Shown: positions 25,779 to 35,227, numbered from the stretch's first letter. The stretch: DNA of 64,000 nucleotides from RZZS01 sp964491785 (GCA_964491785.1 CAZBGS010000004.1:1-64000), one strand, 5' to 3'. The notes: generated by a model not told the origin, from the letters alone. Program-made: numbers and translations.

Positions 25779-26885
25779 TTGCGTTATTCAATATTGATTT
25801 TTTTGTTCTCCTGTCTGGCCATCATAATGGTAGAGCCTGCTGCCGGGCAGACAGAATCAGCAAATCCTGACAGTCGTCCTGATAAATTCGCTTCTTCGGC
25901 CATGCCGACCGGCCCGAAAAACCTGCTTACCGACAAATACAAGGTGGAGCTTTGGGGAATAAAAGCACCAGAATACGATGGTTTCCCGTTGCAACTGACC
26001 ACCCGTAAGCTGCTTGACGAATTGCTTTACAATAGCGCGGTGAGGTGCAGTGTCGTTTCCTGGCGGGGGGATCAGGCGCTTGCAAGATGTCTGAATGACG
26101 GTGAAGTGGATTTGTCGCTGGCCCTGTTGCAGGAAGGTTATATGATCTCAGACCGGGAGGTTATCTATAATACCGTGTTCGCTGAACCCTATTTTAAAGC
26201 CGAAGAGGCCGCGCAAAAGCAGAATAAGGGCGTCTGGGCTTACAGCAGCGGAGGGGGAGGGGTCTCTTCTCCCGCATCGCTGTCCGGAGTAATGCCGCTT
26301 GTTGCGGCTGTGATCGGGTCTTCGCTTGCCGGATTTGCTATACTGGCTTTTGTTTGCGCCAGGGGTTTCAAAGGTATTCATGCTCTCCACAAGAATCAAC
26401 TGGCGATGCTGCTAAGTCGTGAGGAGAATCTGAGAGAACGGGAGAAGTTCGTTGTCGCCTCGATGCTGGAGGCCGAAATCAGCGCCAACAAGGTCAAGAT
26501 AGAAGCCTTTCTGGTCATTTACGAGGAGATGCTGAGGAATCTCAAGGATCCCGCCAAGCAGCAGAAATACCGTCTTACCGGCGAGATAATCCAGGAACAG
26601 CCGAGGTTGGTGCGTTCAGTTTATGACGGCAATGTCGAACGCATGGATTTGCTTGGGGCTCAACTGGCATCGGATATCGCCAGATATTATTCAAGGATCA
26701 ATCCCAATCCTGGCTATATAACTCTCGAGCCCGACTATCCGCTGGAAGACGCCATATACAGGGTGGAGCGGGTGATCTCGGAAGTGACGGCGCTGGTGGC
26801 GCCTGCCGACCGGCTGATTTCAGCTTTGCAGGTTATTCTGCGGGACAAGAAGAAAAAAGGGCTTGTTTCCGCCCCGGGCGAGTGA
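25779..26885 (+). CDS. Membrane protein with degenerate thermonuclease-like periplasmic domain
   Basis: 368 residues, TTG start (the ATG at 25774 is out of frame and meets a stop after 7 codons). Signal peptide (SILIFLFSCLAIIMVEPAAG), then at about 50-155 a staphylococcal-nuclease-like domain: KVELWGIKAPE matches the RLWGIDAPE region, CLNDGEVDLSLALLQEGYM matches the following strands, and AEEAAQKQNKGVW matches the end. The catalytic Arg and Asp of the first motif are Glu and Lys here, so it is probably not a nuclease. One membrane helix follows (about 173-195), then a charged helical cytoplasmic domain of about 170 residues. Possibly a sensor or scaffold. Ends 54 bases before aroA. Confidence 0.65.
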   Translation: MRYSILIFLFSCLAIIMVEPAAGQTESANPDSRPDKFASSAMPTGPKNLLTDKYKVELWGIKAPEYDGFPLQLTTRKLLDELLYNSAVRCSVVSWRGDQALARCLNDGEVDLSLALLQEGYMISDREVIYNTVFAEPYFKAEEAAQKQNKGVWAYSSGGGGVSSPASLSGVMPLVAAVIGSSLAGFAILAFVCARGFKGIHALHKNQLAMLLSREENLREREKFVVASMLEAEISANKVKIEAFLVIYEEMLRNLKDPAKQQKYRLTGEIIQEQPRLVRSVYDGNVERMDLLGAQLASDIARYYSRINPNPGYITLEPDYPLEDAIYRVERVISEVTALVAPADRLISALQVILRDKKKKGLVSAPGE

Positions 26886-26939
26886 AATGAAGTCGATAAA
26901 TACATTGCCCTCGCCTGGCCGCCGGGTTATTTAAAGAGC

Positions 26940-28304
26940 ATGAGAGAAGGCATTCCATTGATTTCAAAAAGATGCGGCGGCCTGCGCGGCGCGGCCCGCA
27001 TACCCGGAGACAAATCCATATCCCACCGCGCCCTTATGCTCGGGAGTCTGACGATTGGCGAGACGATCATCAGCGGCCTGCTGGAGGGGGATGACGTGCT
27101 CTGCACGGCGGCGGCGATGAAGGCGCTCGGCGCGAAGGTATACAAAAGCGACGATGGACTGTGGCATACCTACGGGGTCGGTATCGGCGGACTCCATGAG
27201 CCTTCAACCATTCTCGATATGGGCAACAGCGGGACTTCGACGCGGCTGCTGATCGGGCTTGTCGGAGGGCATCCGATCACGGCGTTTTTCAATGGCGACA
27301 GATCCCTGGTCAAACGGCCGATGCAAAGGGTGATTGCCCCTCTGGAAATGGTCGGGGCCAGATTCATGGCGCGGGAGGGCGGAAGGCTGCCTCTTGCGGT
27401 AAAAGGCGCAAGCAATCCGCTGCCGATAGAATACCGTCTGCCGGTTGCCTCGGCGCAGGTCAAGTCGGCGGTGCTGCTGGCAGGGCTGAGCGCTCCGGGG
27501 ATAACTACTGTAATTGAGGATCAGGCAACACGCGACCATACGGAAAACATGTTGCGGCATTTCGGGGTGCCGGTGACTACTGAAATTCTGGAAGACGGGG
27601 CCATCGCGGTCGGCGTTTCGGGGTTGCATGAGCTTCAGCCGTGTGCTGTGGATGTTCCGGCGGATATAAGCTCGGCGGCGTTTCCGATCATAGCCGCGCT
27701 GATTGTCGAGGGTTCGGAAATCAGGCTTCCGGGGATAGGCGTCAATAAAAGACGTACGGGCCTGATAGAGGTTCTGCTGGAAATGGGTGCGGATATAAGG
27801 CTTGAAAACCGCCGGGTTCAGGCGGGAGAGGAAGTGGCGGACATACAGGTCAGGTACAGCGGCCCCCTGAAGGGCGTGGACGTGTCGCCGGAGATCGTGC
27901 CGCGCATGGTGGACGAATTTCCGGTTCTGGCAATGGCTGCGGCCTGCGCGAAAGGCACTACCAGAATGAAGGGCCTTGCCGAATTAAGGGTCAAGGAGAG
28001 CGACCGGCTGCTGCTGGTGGCCGAGGGCCTGAAGGCCTGTGGCGTTACCCTTGAGATGGGCGAAGACTCATTGACGATATCTGGTCAGGGAAAGCCGCCT
28101 CGGGGAGGTGCGCTGATCGAAACTCATCTAGATCACAGGATCGGCATGAGTTTTCTGGTGCTGGGTATGGCAAGCGAGGAGCCGGTCACGATTGACGATG
28201 CTTCGCCGATAACCACCAGCTTTCCCAATTTCGTCGAGCTGATGGGCGAACTGGGGGCGGATATCGGGGAAAGCGGTTTGGACTTTCCGGGGTTTGAGGG
28301 CTGA
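26940..28304 (+). CDS. aroA: 3-phosphoshikimate 1-carboxyvinyltransferase (EPSP synthase)
   Basis: 454 residues. Shikimate-pathway step joining shikimate-3-phosphate and PEP in the cytoplasm. Family motifs: GDKSISHRALMLGSL near residue 23, LDMGNSGTSTRLLIGL near 93, QVKSAVLLAGL near 172, and the ELRVKESDR catalytic loop near 345, followed by DHRIGMSFLVLG. First gene of aroA-cmk-rpsA, five bases before cmk. Confidence 0.96.
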   Translation: MREGIPLISKRCGGLRGAARIPGDKSISHRALMLGSLTIGETIISGLLEGDDVLCTAAAMKALGAKVYKSDDGLWHTYGVGIGGLHEPSTILDMGNSGTSTRLLIGLVGGHPITAFFNGDRSLVKRPMQRVIAPLEMVGARFMAREGGRLPLAVKGASNPLPIEYRLPVASAQVKSAVLLAGLSAPGITTVIEDQATRDHTENMLRHFGVPVTTEILEDGAIAVGVSGLHELQPCAVDVPADISSAAFPIIAALIVEGSEIRLPGIGVNKRRTGLIEVLLEMGADIRLENRRVQAGEEVADIQVRYSGPLKGVDVSPEIVPRMVDEFPVLAMAAACAKGTTRMKGLAELRVKESDRLLLVAEGLKACGVTLEMGEDSLTISGQGKPPRGGALIETHLDHRIGMSFLVLGMASEEPVTIDDASPITTSFPNFVELMGELGADIGESGLDFPGFEG

Positions 28305-28309
28305 TCTTC

Positions 28310-28963
28310 GTGAATGAAAAAGTGAAAGTAATCGCTATCGACGGCCCGGCCGCCAGCGGCAAGGGGACGCTGGCCAGAGGGCTGGCGGAGAGGCTGGGAT
28401 ACGCTTATCTCGATACCGGGAAGCTTTACCGGGTGGTTGGGCTTGACGTGCTGCGCAAGGGAGGGAATCCGGACGATCCAAAAGACGCCATCCTGGCGGC
28501 GGAGAATTTCAGGGTTAATTTTTCATCCGGAATGCTCGCCGATCCCGAACTTTCCACCGATCAGGCCGGTCAGGCGGCCTCGAAAGTGAGCGTGATCCCG
28601 CAGGTTCGCGATGCGCTGCTTGAATTACAAAAGAATTTCGCAAAAAACCCTCCGCAAGGCTTTAACGGGGCGATACTGGATGGCCGGGATATCGGCACGG
28701 TCATATGCCCGGAGGCGGAATACAAGTTTTTTGTGACCGCGGATACGGAGATTCGTGCGATCAGACGTCATAAAGAGTTGCAAAACCGTGGCATTGCAGT
28801 TACATATGAGGCCGTTCTCGAGGATATGAGACAACGCGACGCCAGAGACTCCGGGCGGCAGGCCGCTCCGTTAAAGGCGGCGGAGGACGCGGTGGTGCTT
28901 GATACCACCGATCTTGATGCCAGTCAGGCACTGGAAGAAGCGCTGCGCATTATCCTCGGGTAG
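28310..28963 (+). CDS. cmk: Cytidylate kinase
   Basis: 217 residues, GTG start five bases after aroA. P-loop GPAASGKGT at residues 12-20, YLDTGKLYR substrate motif near 37, and the catalytic region LDGRDIGTVICPEA near 123, with the LID RQRDARDSGR near 180. Phosphorylates CMP and dCMP. Stands between aroA and rpsA, the standard order in proteobacteria. Confidence 0.95.
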   Translation: MNEKVKVIAIDGPAASGKGTLARGLAERLGYAYLDTGKLYRVVGLDVLRKGGNPDDPKDAILAAENFRVNFSSGMLADPELSTDQAGQAASKVSVIPQVRDALLELQKNFAKNPPQGFNGAILDGRDIGTVICPEAEYKFFVTADTEIRAIRRHKELQNRGIAVTYEAVLEDMRQRDARDSGRQAAPLKAAEDAVVLDTTDLDASQALEEALRIILG

Positions 28964-29041
28964 GCGGGGGTTTTCCTGGGCTGGCGCCTGTAAAAAGGAC
29001 ATACCCTTCGCCATATTTACCTTGAAAGGAAACTTTTTAAC

Positions 29042-30847
29042 ATGGCACACGCAGCCGCAAATCTAACAGACAGAGACGATTCAAGAGAGTTTGCTGCACT
29101 CCTTGACGAACACATGAAGCAGCGCAAAGGATTCGAAGGATCCGTGGTTCTGGGGCGGGTTATAGCGCTGGAAGATGACTATGCAGTAATAGATGTCGGC
29201 CTCAAATCGGAAGGCCGGGTACCTTTGAGGGAATTCTCCTCTCCAGGGCAGGAGCCTGAAATCAAGGTCGGGGACAAAGTCGAGGTTTATGTCGAGCGAA
29301 TGGAAAACCGCAACGGCGAAGCCGGCCTGTCGCGCGAAAAGGCACGCCGCGAAGAAGTTTGGATCGAACTTGAAAAGTCGCATGAAAAGGGCGACCGGGT
29401 GACCGGGGTCATTTTCGGGCGCGTAAAGGGCGGGTTCACTGTCGATCTCGGCGGGGCCGTCGCATTTCTTCCGGGAAGCCAGGTGGATATTCGTCCGATA
29501 CGCGACGTATCTCCGCTGATGGGCACGCCGCAGCCTTTCCACATTCTGAAGATGGATCGCAGCCGCGGAAACATCGTTGTTTCACGCCGGGCGGTTCTGG
29601 AGGAATCCCGCGAGGAAGCACGTTCCGATCTGCTGGAAAACCTCAAAGAAGGCCAGGTTCTTCAGGGCATCATCAAGAACATCACCGATTACGGCGCTTT
29701 CGTCGATCTCGGCGGTGTCGATGGCCTGCTGCATGTTACCGATATTTCGTGGAAGCGTATCAACCATCCTTCCGAAGCCCTGCAAATCGGGCAGACCGTG
29801 GAAGTTCAGGTCATCCGCTATAACGAGGAAAGCCAGAGAATCTCGCTTGGCATGAAGCAACTGGAATCGGATCCGTGGAAAGGCGTTGTCGAACGCTTCC
29901 CGATCGGGGCCAAATTCACTGGACGTGTCACCAACATCACCGATTACGGCGCTTTCGTAGAGCTTGAAGCAGGTATCGAAGGTCTGGTTCACGTTTCGGA
30001 AATGTCCTGGACGAAGAAGAACGTGCCTCCGGGCAAGATCGTCTCCACTTCCCAGGAAGTCGAAGTCAAGGTTCTTGACGTCGACATGGACAAGCGGAGG
30101 ATTTCACTCGGTCTCAAGCAATGTCAGGAAAACCCCTGGGAGAACTTCGCGCGCGATCACAAAGTCGGCGAGGTCATTGAGGGCGAGATCCGCAATGTCA
30201 CAGAGTTCGGACTTTTCGTCGCGCTTACCGAAGAGATCGACGGGATGGTTCACCTTTCCGATATTTCTTGGGAAGAGCAGGGCGAGGAAGCTCTCAAGGG
30301 CTTCAGCAAGGGCAATATGACCAAGGCGAAGATCCTGGACATGGAACCCGAGAAAGAGCGGATTGCCCTTGGCATAAAGCAGCTTTCCGAAGATCCGTTC
30401 GACGAGGCATTCAAGCATATCAGCAAGGGTTCGGTGGTTACCGGAACTGTCGTCGAGGTCAACGACAAGGGCATCGAAGTCACGATCGGGGACAATATCT
30501 CCGGTTCGATCAAGAAGTCCGAACTTTCCCGCGAGCGTTCCGAGCAGCGCCCTGACAGGTTTGCTGTCGGCGAGAAAGTCGATGCCAAGGTCATCACCAT
30601 CGACAAGAAGAGCCACAGGCTGACACTTTCGATCAAGGCAAGGGAAATCGAGGAAGACAAGGCTGCCATGGAAGCTTTCGGATCGACCGAAAGCGGCGCT
30701 TCTCTTGGCGACATCCTCGGCGCTGCATTGCAGAAGAACGAAAGCGAACAGGCTGCCGCAGCTCCTGAGAAGAAAGCCAAGGCCAAGCCGAAGTCTAAGA
30801 AAAAGGAAGACGAGTCTGCTCCTGAAGCGGAGGAAGGCAACGAATAA
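29042..30847 (+). CDS. rpsA: 30S ribosomal protein S1
   Basis: 601 residues with six S1 RNA-binding repeats starting at about residues 34, 119, 205, 292, 379 and 466 (for example GIIKNITDYGAFVDLGGVDG and GRVTNITDYGAFVELEAGIE). The last repeat is the most divergent (VVEVNDKGIEVTIGDNISG), as is usual. The C-terminus is a Lys/Ala/Glu-rich tail. S1 unwinds mRNA at initiation on the 30S subunit. A GAAAGGA Shine-Dalgarno precedes the ATG; a strong terminator follows. Confidence 0.97.
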   Translation: MAHAAANLTDRDDSREFAALLDEHMKQRKGFEGSVVLGRVIALEDDYAVIDVGLKSEGRVPLREFSSPGQEPEIKVGDKVEVYVERMENRNGEAGLSREKARREEVWIELEKSHEKGDRVTGVIFGRVKGGFTVDLGGAVAFLPGSQVDIRPIRDVSPLMGTPQPFHILKMDRSRGNIVVSRRAVLEESREEARSDLLENLKEGQVLQGIIKNITDYGAFVDLGGVDGLLHVTDISWKRINHPSEALQIGQTVEVQVIRYNEESQRISLGMKQLESDPWKGVVERFPIGAKFTGRVTNITDYGAFVELEAGIEGLVHVSEMSWTKKNVPPGKIVSTSQEVEVKVLDVDMDKRRISLGLKQCQENPWENFARDHKVGEVIEGEIRNVTEFGLFVALTEEIDGMVHLSDISWEEQGEEALKGFSKGNMTKAKILDMEPEKERIALGIKQLSEDPFDEAFKHISKGSVVTGTVVEVNDKGIEVTIGDNISGSIKKSELSRERSEQRPDRFAVGEKVDAKVITIDKKSHRLTLSIKAREIEEDKAAMEAFGSTESGASLGDILGAALQKNESEQAAAAPEKKAKAKPKSKKKEDESAPEAEEGNE

Positions 30848-30877
30848 GTCATGCTTCCTGGTTTTTAGGATTTTGAA

Positions 30878-30906
30878 CCGGGCCCCAAAGGGCCCGGTCT
30901 TTTTTT
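30878..30906 (+). terminator. Rho-independent terminator of rpsA
   Basis: CCGGGCCC (30878-30885), loop CAAA, GGGCCCGG (30890-30897), then TCTTTTTTT. A perfect 8-bp GC stem with a T-tract 31 bases after the rpsA stop; the clearest terminator in the window. Confidence 0.93.
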
Positions 30907-31027
30907 ACTGATATATTAGTAAAAAGATAAACAAAATTGACTAGAATAAATATTCGATGAAAGCTAGAGCGTCTTCCGTTAAGGTTGGCTCAAGAGTTAT
31001 CAACATAATCGGAGAAGGTTCTAGTCG

Positions 31028-32044
31028 TTGATGATTAAAAGTCTGGAAAGGTTTAAGAAATATGAAGTAATTTTTGCCATGTATCTGGCGCAGATTCTTG
31101 CGTTTATATTTATCCGTTATGATTTTTTCGATAATTTTTATGAATTTACACGTGCTCATGAAAGCTGGGAACTGGACGAATTTATCAGCGCTGCTGTTGC
31201 CGCCCTGATTGTTGCGGCGATAATGATGATCAGGTATGGCCTGCTTTTGCGCAAAGCGCAGGAGCATATCCGGGAGCAGGACAGAATTCTTGCGGAGAGC
31301 AGCAAGCAGGCGGAGCTTGGCAAATTTGCCGGAGGTCTTGCGCACGAAATAAATAATGCACTTCAGCCGGTGGTTGGTTTAAGCGGTATTGTGGCTAATC
31401 ATCTAAAAGACAAGGATAAAACCCAGTATGAAAACAGTCTGCTTATTCAAAAAGCGGCAATCCATGCGAGGGAGATAGTCAATTACGTTCTGGTGTTTGC
31501 CAGGGGCCAGAGATTAAAGCCTGAGTTGCTTGATGCTTACGATGTTATTCAGGAGGCCGCCGGGATTGCCGCCAAATCGTTGCCTGAGTCAATCCAGTTT
31601 CTGTTCGTTCCTCCCGAAGCTGATACGAGATACAGAATCAAAAGCACGCGCACCGGGCTTGTCCAGATTTTCGAGAATATGTTTATGAATTCGGCCGATG
31701 CAATAAGCGATGAGGGGGGAATAATTCAAGTCGGTGCTGGATGTCTGCAAATAGGAAAGAAAGAAGCCAAATTAAAAGAAGTCCAGCCAGGAAGATTTGT
31801 CTGTATCCGTATCAGGGATAATGGGTGCGGGATGGACAGCGAGACGCTGGAAAAAATCTTTATGCCTTTTTTCACCACAAAGAAACTTAAGAACGGAACA
31901 GGACTTGGGCTGCCGGTATGCCTGGGGCTGATAAAAGAGATGGGCGGATTTGTCACTGTCAGCAGCGGGCCTCTGGAAGGAACGCTTTTCAGTATTTATT
32001 TGCCCTGCGTTGAAGCCGGGGATCTGTCGGAGACCGGAAAATGA
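31028..32044 (+). CDS. Membrane sensor histidine kinase
   Basis: 338 residues. Two N-terminal membrane helices (about 17-35 and 55-75) flank a short external loop; a helical linker leads to the H-box FAGGLAHEINNALQPVVG near residue 105. The ATPase part shows an N-box (FENMFMNSADAISDEGG), a G1-box (IRDNGCGMD) and G2 (GTGLGLPVCLGLIKEMGG). The phosphoacceptor His and ATP-binding residues are present, so it should be active. Its stop overlaps the start of the next receiver gene (ATGA). Signal unknown. The cluster lies between the rpsA terminator and recQ. Confidence 0.85.
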   Translation: MMIKSLERFKKYEVIFAMYLAQILAFIFIRYDFFDNFYEFTRAHESWELDEFISAAVAALIVAAIMMIRYGLLLRKAQEHIREQDRILAESSKQAELGKFAGGLAHEINNALQPVVGLSGIVANHLKDKDKTQYENSLLIQKAAIHAREIVNYVLVFARGQRLKPELLDAYDVIQEAAGIAAKSLPESIQFLFVPPEADTRYRIKSTRTGLVQIFENMFMNSADAISDEGGIIQVGAGCLQIGKKEAKLKEVQPGRFVCIRIRDNGCGMDSETLEKIFMPFFTTKKLKNGTGLGLPVCLGLIKEMGGFVTVSSGPLEGTLFSIYLPCVEAGDLSETGK

Positions 32045-32424
32045 GCATTGTCATGGTTGTGGAAGATAGCTTTATTGTGCTGGAAACAGTGTCGATAATG
32101 CTCTGTTCGCTCGGGCATGGCGTCATCAAGACCAGTGGTGCGCGGGAGGCTTTGGAATATCTGGACGGGGATCAGAAAAAGCCCGATCTGATTATTTCCG
32201 ATATCATCATGCCGGAGATGGACGGCATAGAGTTCATGATACAGTTGCGCGAACGTCAGACCGGTATTCCGGTCATCGCCATGTCAGGTGGAGGCTATGA
32301 TATGTCGGCGAGGTCACTGCTGATCGAAGCCGCCAGGTTTGCTGAGGGAGTGCTGGAAAAGCCTTTCCTGCCGGAGGAGCTTGCAACGGAAATTGCAAAT
32401 GCGTTTAACAGGGCAAAGGTATGA
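32041..32424 (+). CDS. Single-domain response regulator (receiver only)
   Basis: 127 residues, a lone CheY-like receiver: acidic VVEDSF at the start, phosphoacceptor Asp in LIISDIIMPEMDG near residue 58, Ser/Thr region VIAMSGGG, and Lys in GVLEKPFLPEE. No output domain. It overlaps the kinase gene by four bases, so it is probably a direct phosphorylation partner of that kinase, perhaps as a relay to the receiver encoded next. Confidence 0.85.
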   Translation: MSIVMVVEDSFIVLETVSIMLCSLGHGVIKTSGAREALEYLDGDQKKPDLIISDIIMPEMDGIEFMIQLRERQTGIPVIAMSGGGYDMSARSLLIEAARFAEGVLEKPFLPEELATEIANAFNRAKV

Positions 32425-32428
32425 TGCC

Positions 32429-32842
32429 ATGCGTATCGGGATTAGTTTTCAGGAACTGCAGGTCTTACTGATAGAGGACGATGAAATGTCCAGAGTCACA
32501 GTCAGGGCAATGCTGGCGGAGTTGGGCGTGCAGAACATTGTCGTTATTCCTGACTGTAAGGAAGCAATTAACATGTTCGATCAGAATATGGCAAAAATCG
32601 ATCTGGTTCTTTGCGACTGGAATATGCCTGAGATTACAGGGCTTGATTTTCTTAAATTTACAAGAAACAAGCGAAAGGGATTGCCCTTTATCATGATTAC
32701 CGGCCGTAACGATTACGATTCGGTGATAAGCGCCAGGGATGAGGGCGTCAATGCCTATCTGAGAAAACCTTTTACAATCGAAGACCTTAAAGAAAAAATT
32801 ATTAAAGTGATGGAAAGAAGCCGCTTTGGCGAGGCTCATTAA
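32429..32842 (+). CDS. Single-domain response regulator (receiver only), second copy
   Basis: 137 residues from the ATG at 32429 (AAAGG about 10 bases upstream); an in-frame ATG at 32399 would add ten residues inside the previous gene. Receiver motifs: LLIEDDEMSR, phosphoacceptor Asp in LVLCDWNMPEITG near residue 63, FIMITGRND, and Lys in AYLRKPF. The sequence style (DWNMPxxxG) is that of CheY-like proteins. With the preceding genes it forms a kinase-receiver-receiver operon, then converges on recQ. Confidence 0.82.
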   Translation: MRIGISFQELQVLLIEDDEMSRVTVRAMLAELGVQNIVVIPDCKEAINMFDQNMAKIDLVLCDWNMPEITGLDFLKFTRNKRKGLPFIMITGRNDYDSVISARDEGVNAYLRKPFTIEDLKEKIIKVMERSRFGEAH

Positions 32843-32851
32843 CCGTGCCTG

Positions 32852-34684
32852 CTATGTGCTTTGCGATACCGGAAGCCGGCTTTCGTTGATTACGGCCAGA
32901 AAATCCGGGCCGTATCTGTGCGCTTTCGATTTGCCAATGCCGAAAATGCCGGAAAGTCCTTTAAGATCGGCAGGTTTGTGCCTGGCCAGTTCCACAAGCG
33001 TACGGTCATGGAAAATCACGTAAGGCGGCAAGTTCTGCTCCTTGGCAATTGCCAGACGTAGCGCCTTGAGGCGTTTGAAAAGTTCCCGTTCCTCGTCGGT
33101 TTCCAGATTGATTGCGGCTGCGGTTGCGGATGCGCCTGCGCCTGTCTTGCGCGGCTGCTTTTCCGGTTTGACGTGATCCAGACGGAATTCGATAGAAGAC
33201 TTGTCCTTTAAAAACTGCCTGCCACTCTCAGTGATTCTCAGGCCGCCGAAGCCGTCGATATCGACGCTGAGGTAATTGCAGGCGACCAGCTGGCGGATAA
33301 AGCTTTGCCATTCTCTGACGCTATGCTCCCTGCCTATGCCGTAAGTGCTTAGACCTTCGTGTCTGAAAGCCCTTATCTTGTCGCTGTCCTCGCCGCGAAG
33401 GACATCGATGATGTGGCCAGCGCCGAATTTCTGCCCGGTGCGGTAGACGCATGAAAGAATTTTCTGGGCGGCCAGCGTCCCGTCGGCAGTTTGCGGCGGA
33501 GAGAGGCAAGTGTCGCAATTACCGCATTTGTCTATCCGCTCGCCAAAGTAATTCAGAAGCACCTGCCGTCTGCACAGGGTGGTCTCGCAAAAGCCGACGA
33601 ATACGTTAAGCTTGTGCAGGGCAATACGTTTTTGTTCTTCGGGAGCTTCGGATTCGTCGATCATCCGGCGCTGAAGAATTACGTCCTGCATGCCGTAGAG
33701 CATAAAGGCCTCGGCGGGCAGGCCGTCGCGGCCAGCTCTGCCGGTTTCCTGGTAATAGGCCTCGATGTTTTTCGGCAAGTCCATATGGACGACGAAACGG
33801 ACATCGGGTTTGTTGATCCCCATACCGAAGGCGATGGTGGCGACGATAATTACTCCTTCGTCGCGGATAAAGCAGTTTTGGTTGGCGCTGCGCACCGAAG
33901 CGTCCAGTCCGGCGTGGTAGGGCATGGCTTTATAGCCCTCTTCGGCAAGCCAGGCGGCAGTTTCCTCGGTCTTGCGTCGGGAGAGGCAGTAAATTATGCC
34001 GCTTTCGTCTTTTTCCCGGCGCTGGAGGAACTGGAGAAGCTGGCGTTTCGGGCTGTTCTTAACGGTTACGCTGTAGGAGATATTGGGCCGGTCGAAACCG
34101 CCGATGAAGATTTCCGGCAGTTTCAGCCGCTCCATTATGTCCTTGCGGGTGGGGGCGTCGGCGGTCGCGGTCACGGCGATGCAGGGAATCGAAGGATAGC
34201 GCGTGCGCAGGATCGAAAGTTGCCGGTATTCCGGCCTGAAATCGTGTCCCCATTGAGAAATGCAGTGGGCTTCGTCGATCGCGAAAAGAGCGATTTTCGT
34301 TTCGTCCAGATGGCCGAGGAATTCATCGGTCATCAGCCTTTCAGGGGCTGCATAGACAAGATCGAAACTGCCCGCCTTCATTTCACGAATCAGACGGTTT
34401 ACTTCGCCGGTTTCAAGATTCGAATTGATCGTGCACGCCTTTATGCCAAGTTCCCGGAGTGCCGTAACCTGATCCTGCATCAGAGCTATCAGCGGAGAAA
34501 CCACGATGCCAACGCCCTTAAGGCAAAGCGCGGGGATCTGGTAACATAAGGATTTGCCGCTGCCCGTGGGCATTAAAACGCAGCAACTTTTTCCATCAAT
34601 CACGCGATTAATAATAATCTCCTGATCCCCGCGAAAGGAATCATAGCCGAAAACGGTACGGAGAACGCCAGATGGATTCGTCAT
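32852..34684 (-). CDS. recQ: ATP-dependent DNA helicase RecQ
   Basis: 610 residues. Helicase domains at about 10-340: Walker A MPTGSGKSLCYQ near 40, DEAHCISQWGHDFRPEY near 137, and motif VI ETGRAGRDG near 318. The RQC zinc-binding region follows with Cys at FCETTLCRRQVLLNYFGE and CGNCDTC, and an HRDC domain lies near the C-terminus (about 525-600; LKALRLAIAKEQNLPPYVIF). Unwinds DNA 3'-5' in recombination repair. Monocistronic, convergent with the receiver gene. Confidence 0.95.
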   Translation of the reverse strand: MTNPSGVLRTVFGYDSFRGDQEIIINRVIDGKSCCVLMPTGSGKSLCYQIPALCLKGVGIVVSPLIALMQDQVTALRELGIKACTINSNLETGEVNRLIREMKAGSFDLVYAAPERLMTDEFLGHLDETKIALFAIDEAHCISQWGHDFRPEYRQLSILRTRYPSIPCIAVTATADAPTRKDIMERLKLPEIFIGGFDRPNISYSVTVKNSPKRQLLQFLQRREKDESGIIYCLSRRKTEETAAWLAEEGYKAMPYHAGLDASVRSANQNCFIRDEGVIIVATIAFGMGINKPDVRFVVHMDLPKNIEAYYQETGRAGRDGLPAEAFMLYGMQDVILQRRMIDESEAPEEQKRIALHKLNVFVGFCETTLCRRQVLLNYFGERIDKCGNCDTCLSPPQTADGTLAAQKILSCVYRTGQKFGAGHIIDVLRGEDSDKIRAFRHEGLSTYGIGREHSVREWQSFIRQLVACNYLSVDIDGFGGLRITESGRQFLKDKSSIEFRLDHVKPEKQPRKTGAGASATAAAINLETDEERELFKRLKALRLAIAKEQNLPPYVIFHDRTLVELARHKPADLKGLSGIFGIGKSKAHRYGPDFLAVINESRLPVSQST

Positions 34685-34825
34685 AGCCAGTCGCTATAGC
34701 AGAAGCGGCAAAGGAAATCACCAGAAGAACGTCGTAACAAAGCCCGATTTGGCGGTTATCATGTTTGAAAGCTGCGGGACACACTGCTTTTTTCCGATAA
34801 ACTCCTTGGGAAGCTTGAGTTTTTC

Positions 34826-34851
34826 TTGACGGATTTTATTTGTTGCGTCAA
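34826..34851 (+). promoter_or_regulatory. Inverted repeat upstream of ihfB
   Basis: TTGACG (34826-34831) and CGTCAA (34846-34851) form a perfect 6-bp inverted repeat with 14 bases between, 90 bases before the ihfB start. The left arm could double as a -35 box but no good -10 follows at 16-18 bases. Possible operator; the surrounding 34685-34940 gap holds nothing else I can support. Confidence 0.3.
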
Positions 34852-34940
34852 ATTACACAAAGCTCCGAATGAAACTTTTCGAAATCGCTATAGTTTTGTT
34901 TAAATGTGATTTTTCGGGGTTGAAGATTGAAAGGAACAGC

Positions 34941-35219
34941 ATGACCAAATCTGAGTTGATCCAGCGTCTGGCAGAAAACAATCCGCATCTCTATATGCGG
35001 GACGTTGAAAAGATCGTGGATACCGTATTCGACAAGATTTCAATTGCGCTGGCCCAAGGGCACAGGGTCGAGCTTAGAGGTTTCGGCGCTTTTTCAATCA
35101 AGGAACGCGGCTCCAGAACCGGGCGCAATCCGCGTACGGGAGATGCCGTGGATGTCGAATCCAAGCGGTTGCCTTTTTTCAAAACCGGCAAGGCTCTGCG
35201 CGAGCGTTTGAACGACTAA
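34941..35219 (+). CDS. ihfB: Integration host factor subunit beta
   Basis: 92 residues from the ATG at 34941, preceded by AAAGGA. HU/IHF fold with the beta-arm signature GFGAFSIKERGSRTGRNPRT at about 47-66, including the RxGRNP motif, and VDVESKRLPFFKTGKAL. Bends DNA with IhfA in the nucleoid. A longer in-frame start (34869) would add 24 residues unlike the family. First gene of ihfB-lapA-pyrF-trpF. Confidence 0.93.
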   Translation: MTKSELIQRLAENNPHLYMRDVEKIVDTVFDKISIALAQGHRVELRGFGAFSIKERGSRTGRNPRTGDAVDVESKRLPFFKTGKALRERLND

Positions 35220-35227
35220 GCAAAGTT

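Noticed and set aside
25774..25797. ATG start for the SNc-like membrane protein
   Set aside because: This ATG is in another frame and hits TGA after seven codons. The TTG at 25779 is the only start that keeps the signal peptide.
33491..34549. Plus-strand open frame of 352 codons
   Set aside because: Antisense to recQ, which has all its helicase motifs. No ribosome binding site and no domain.
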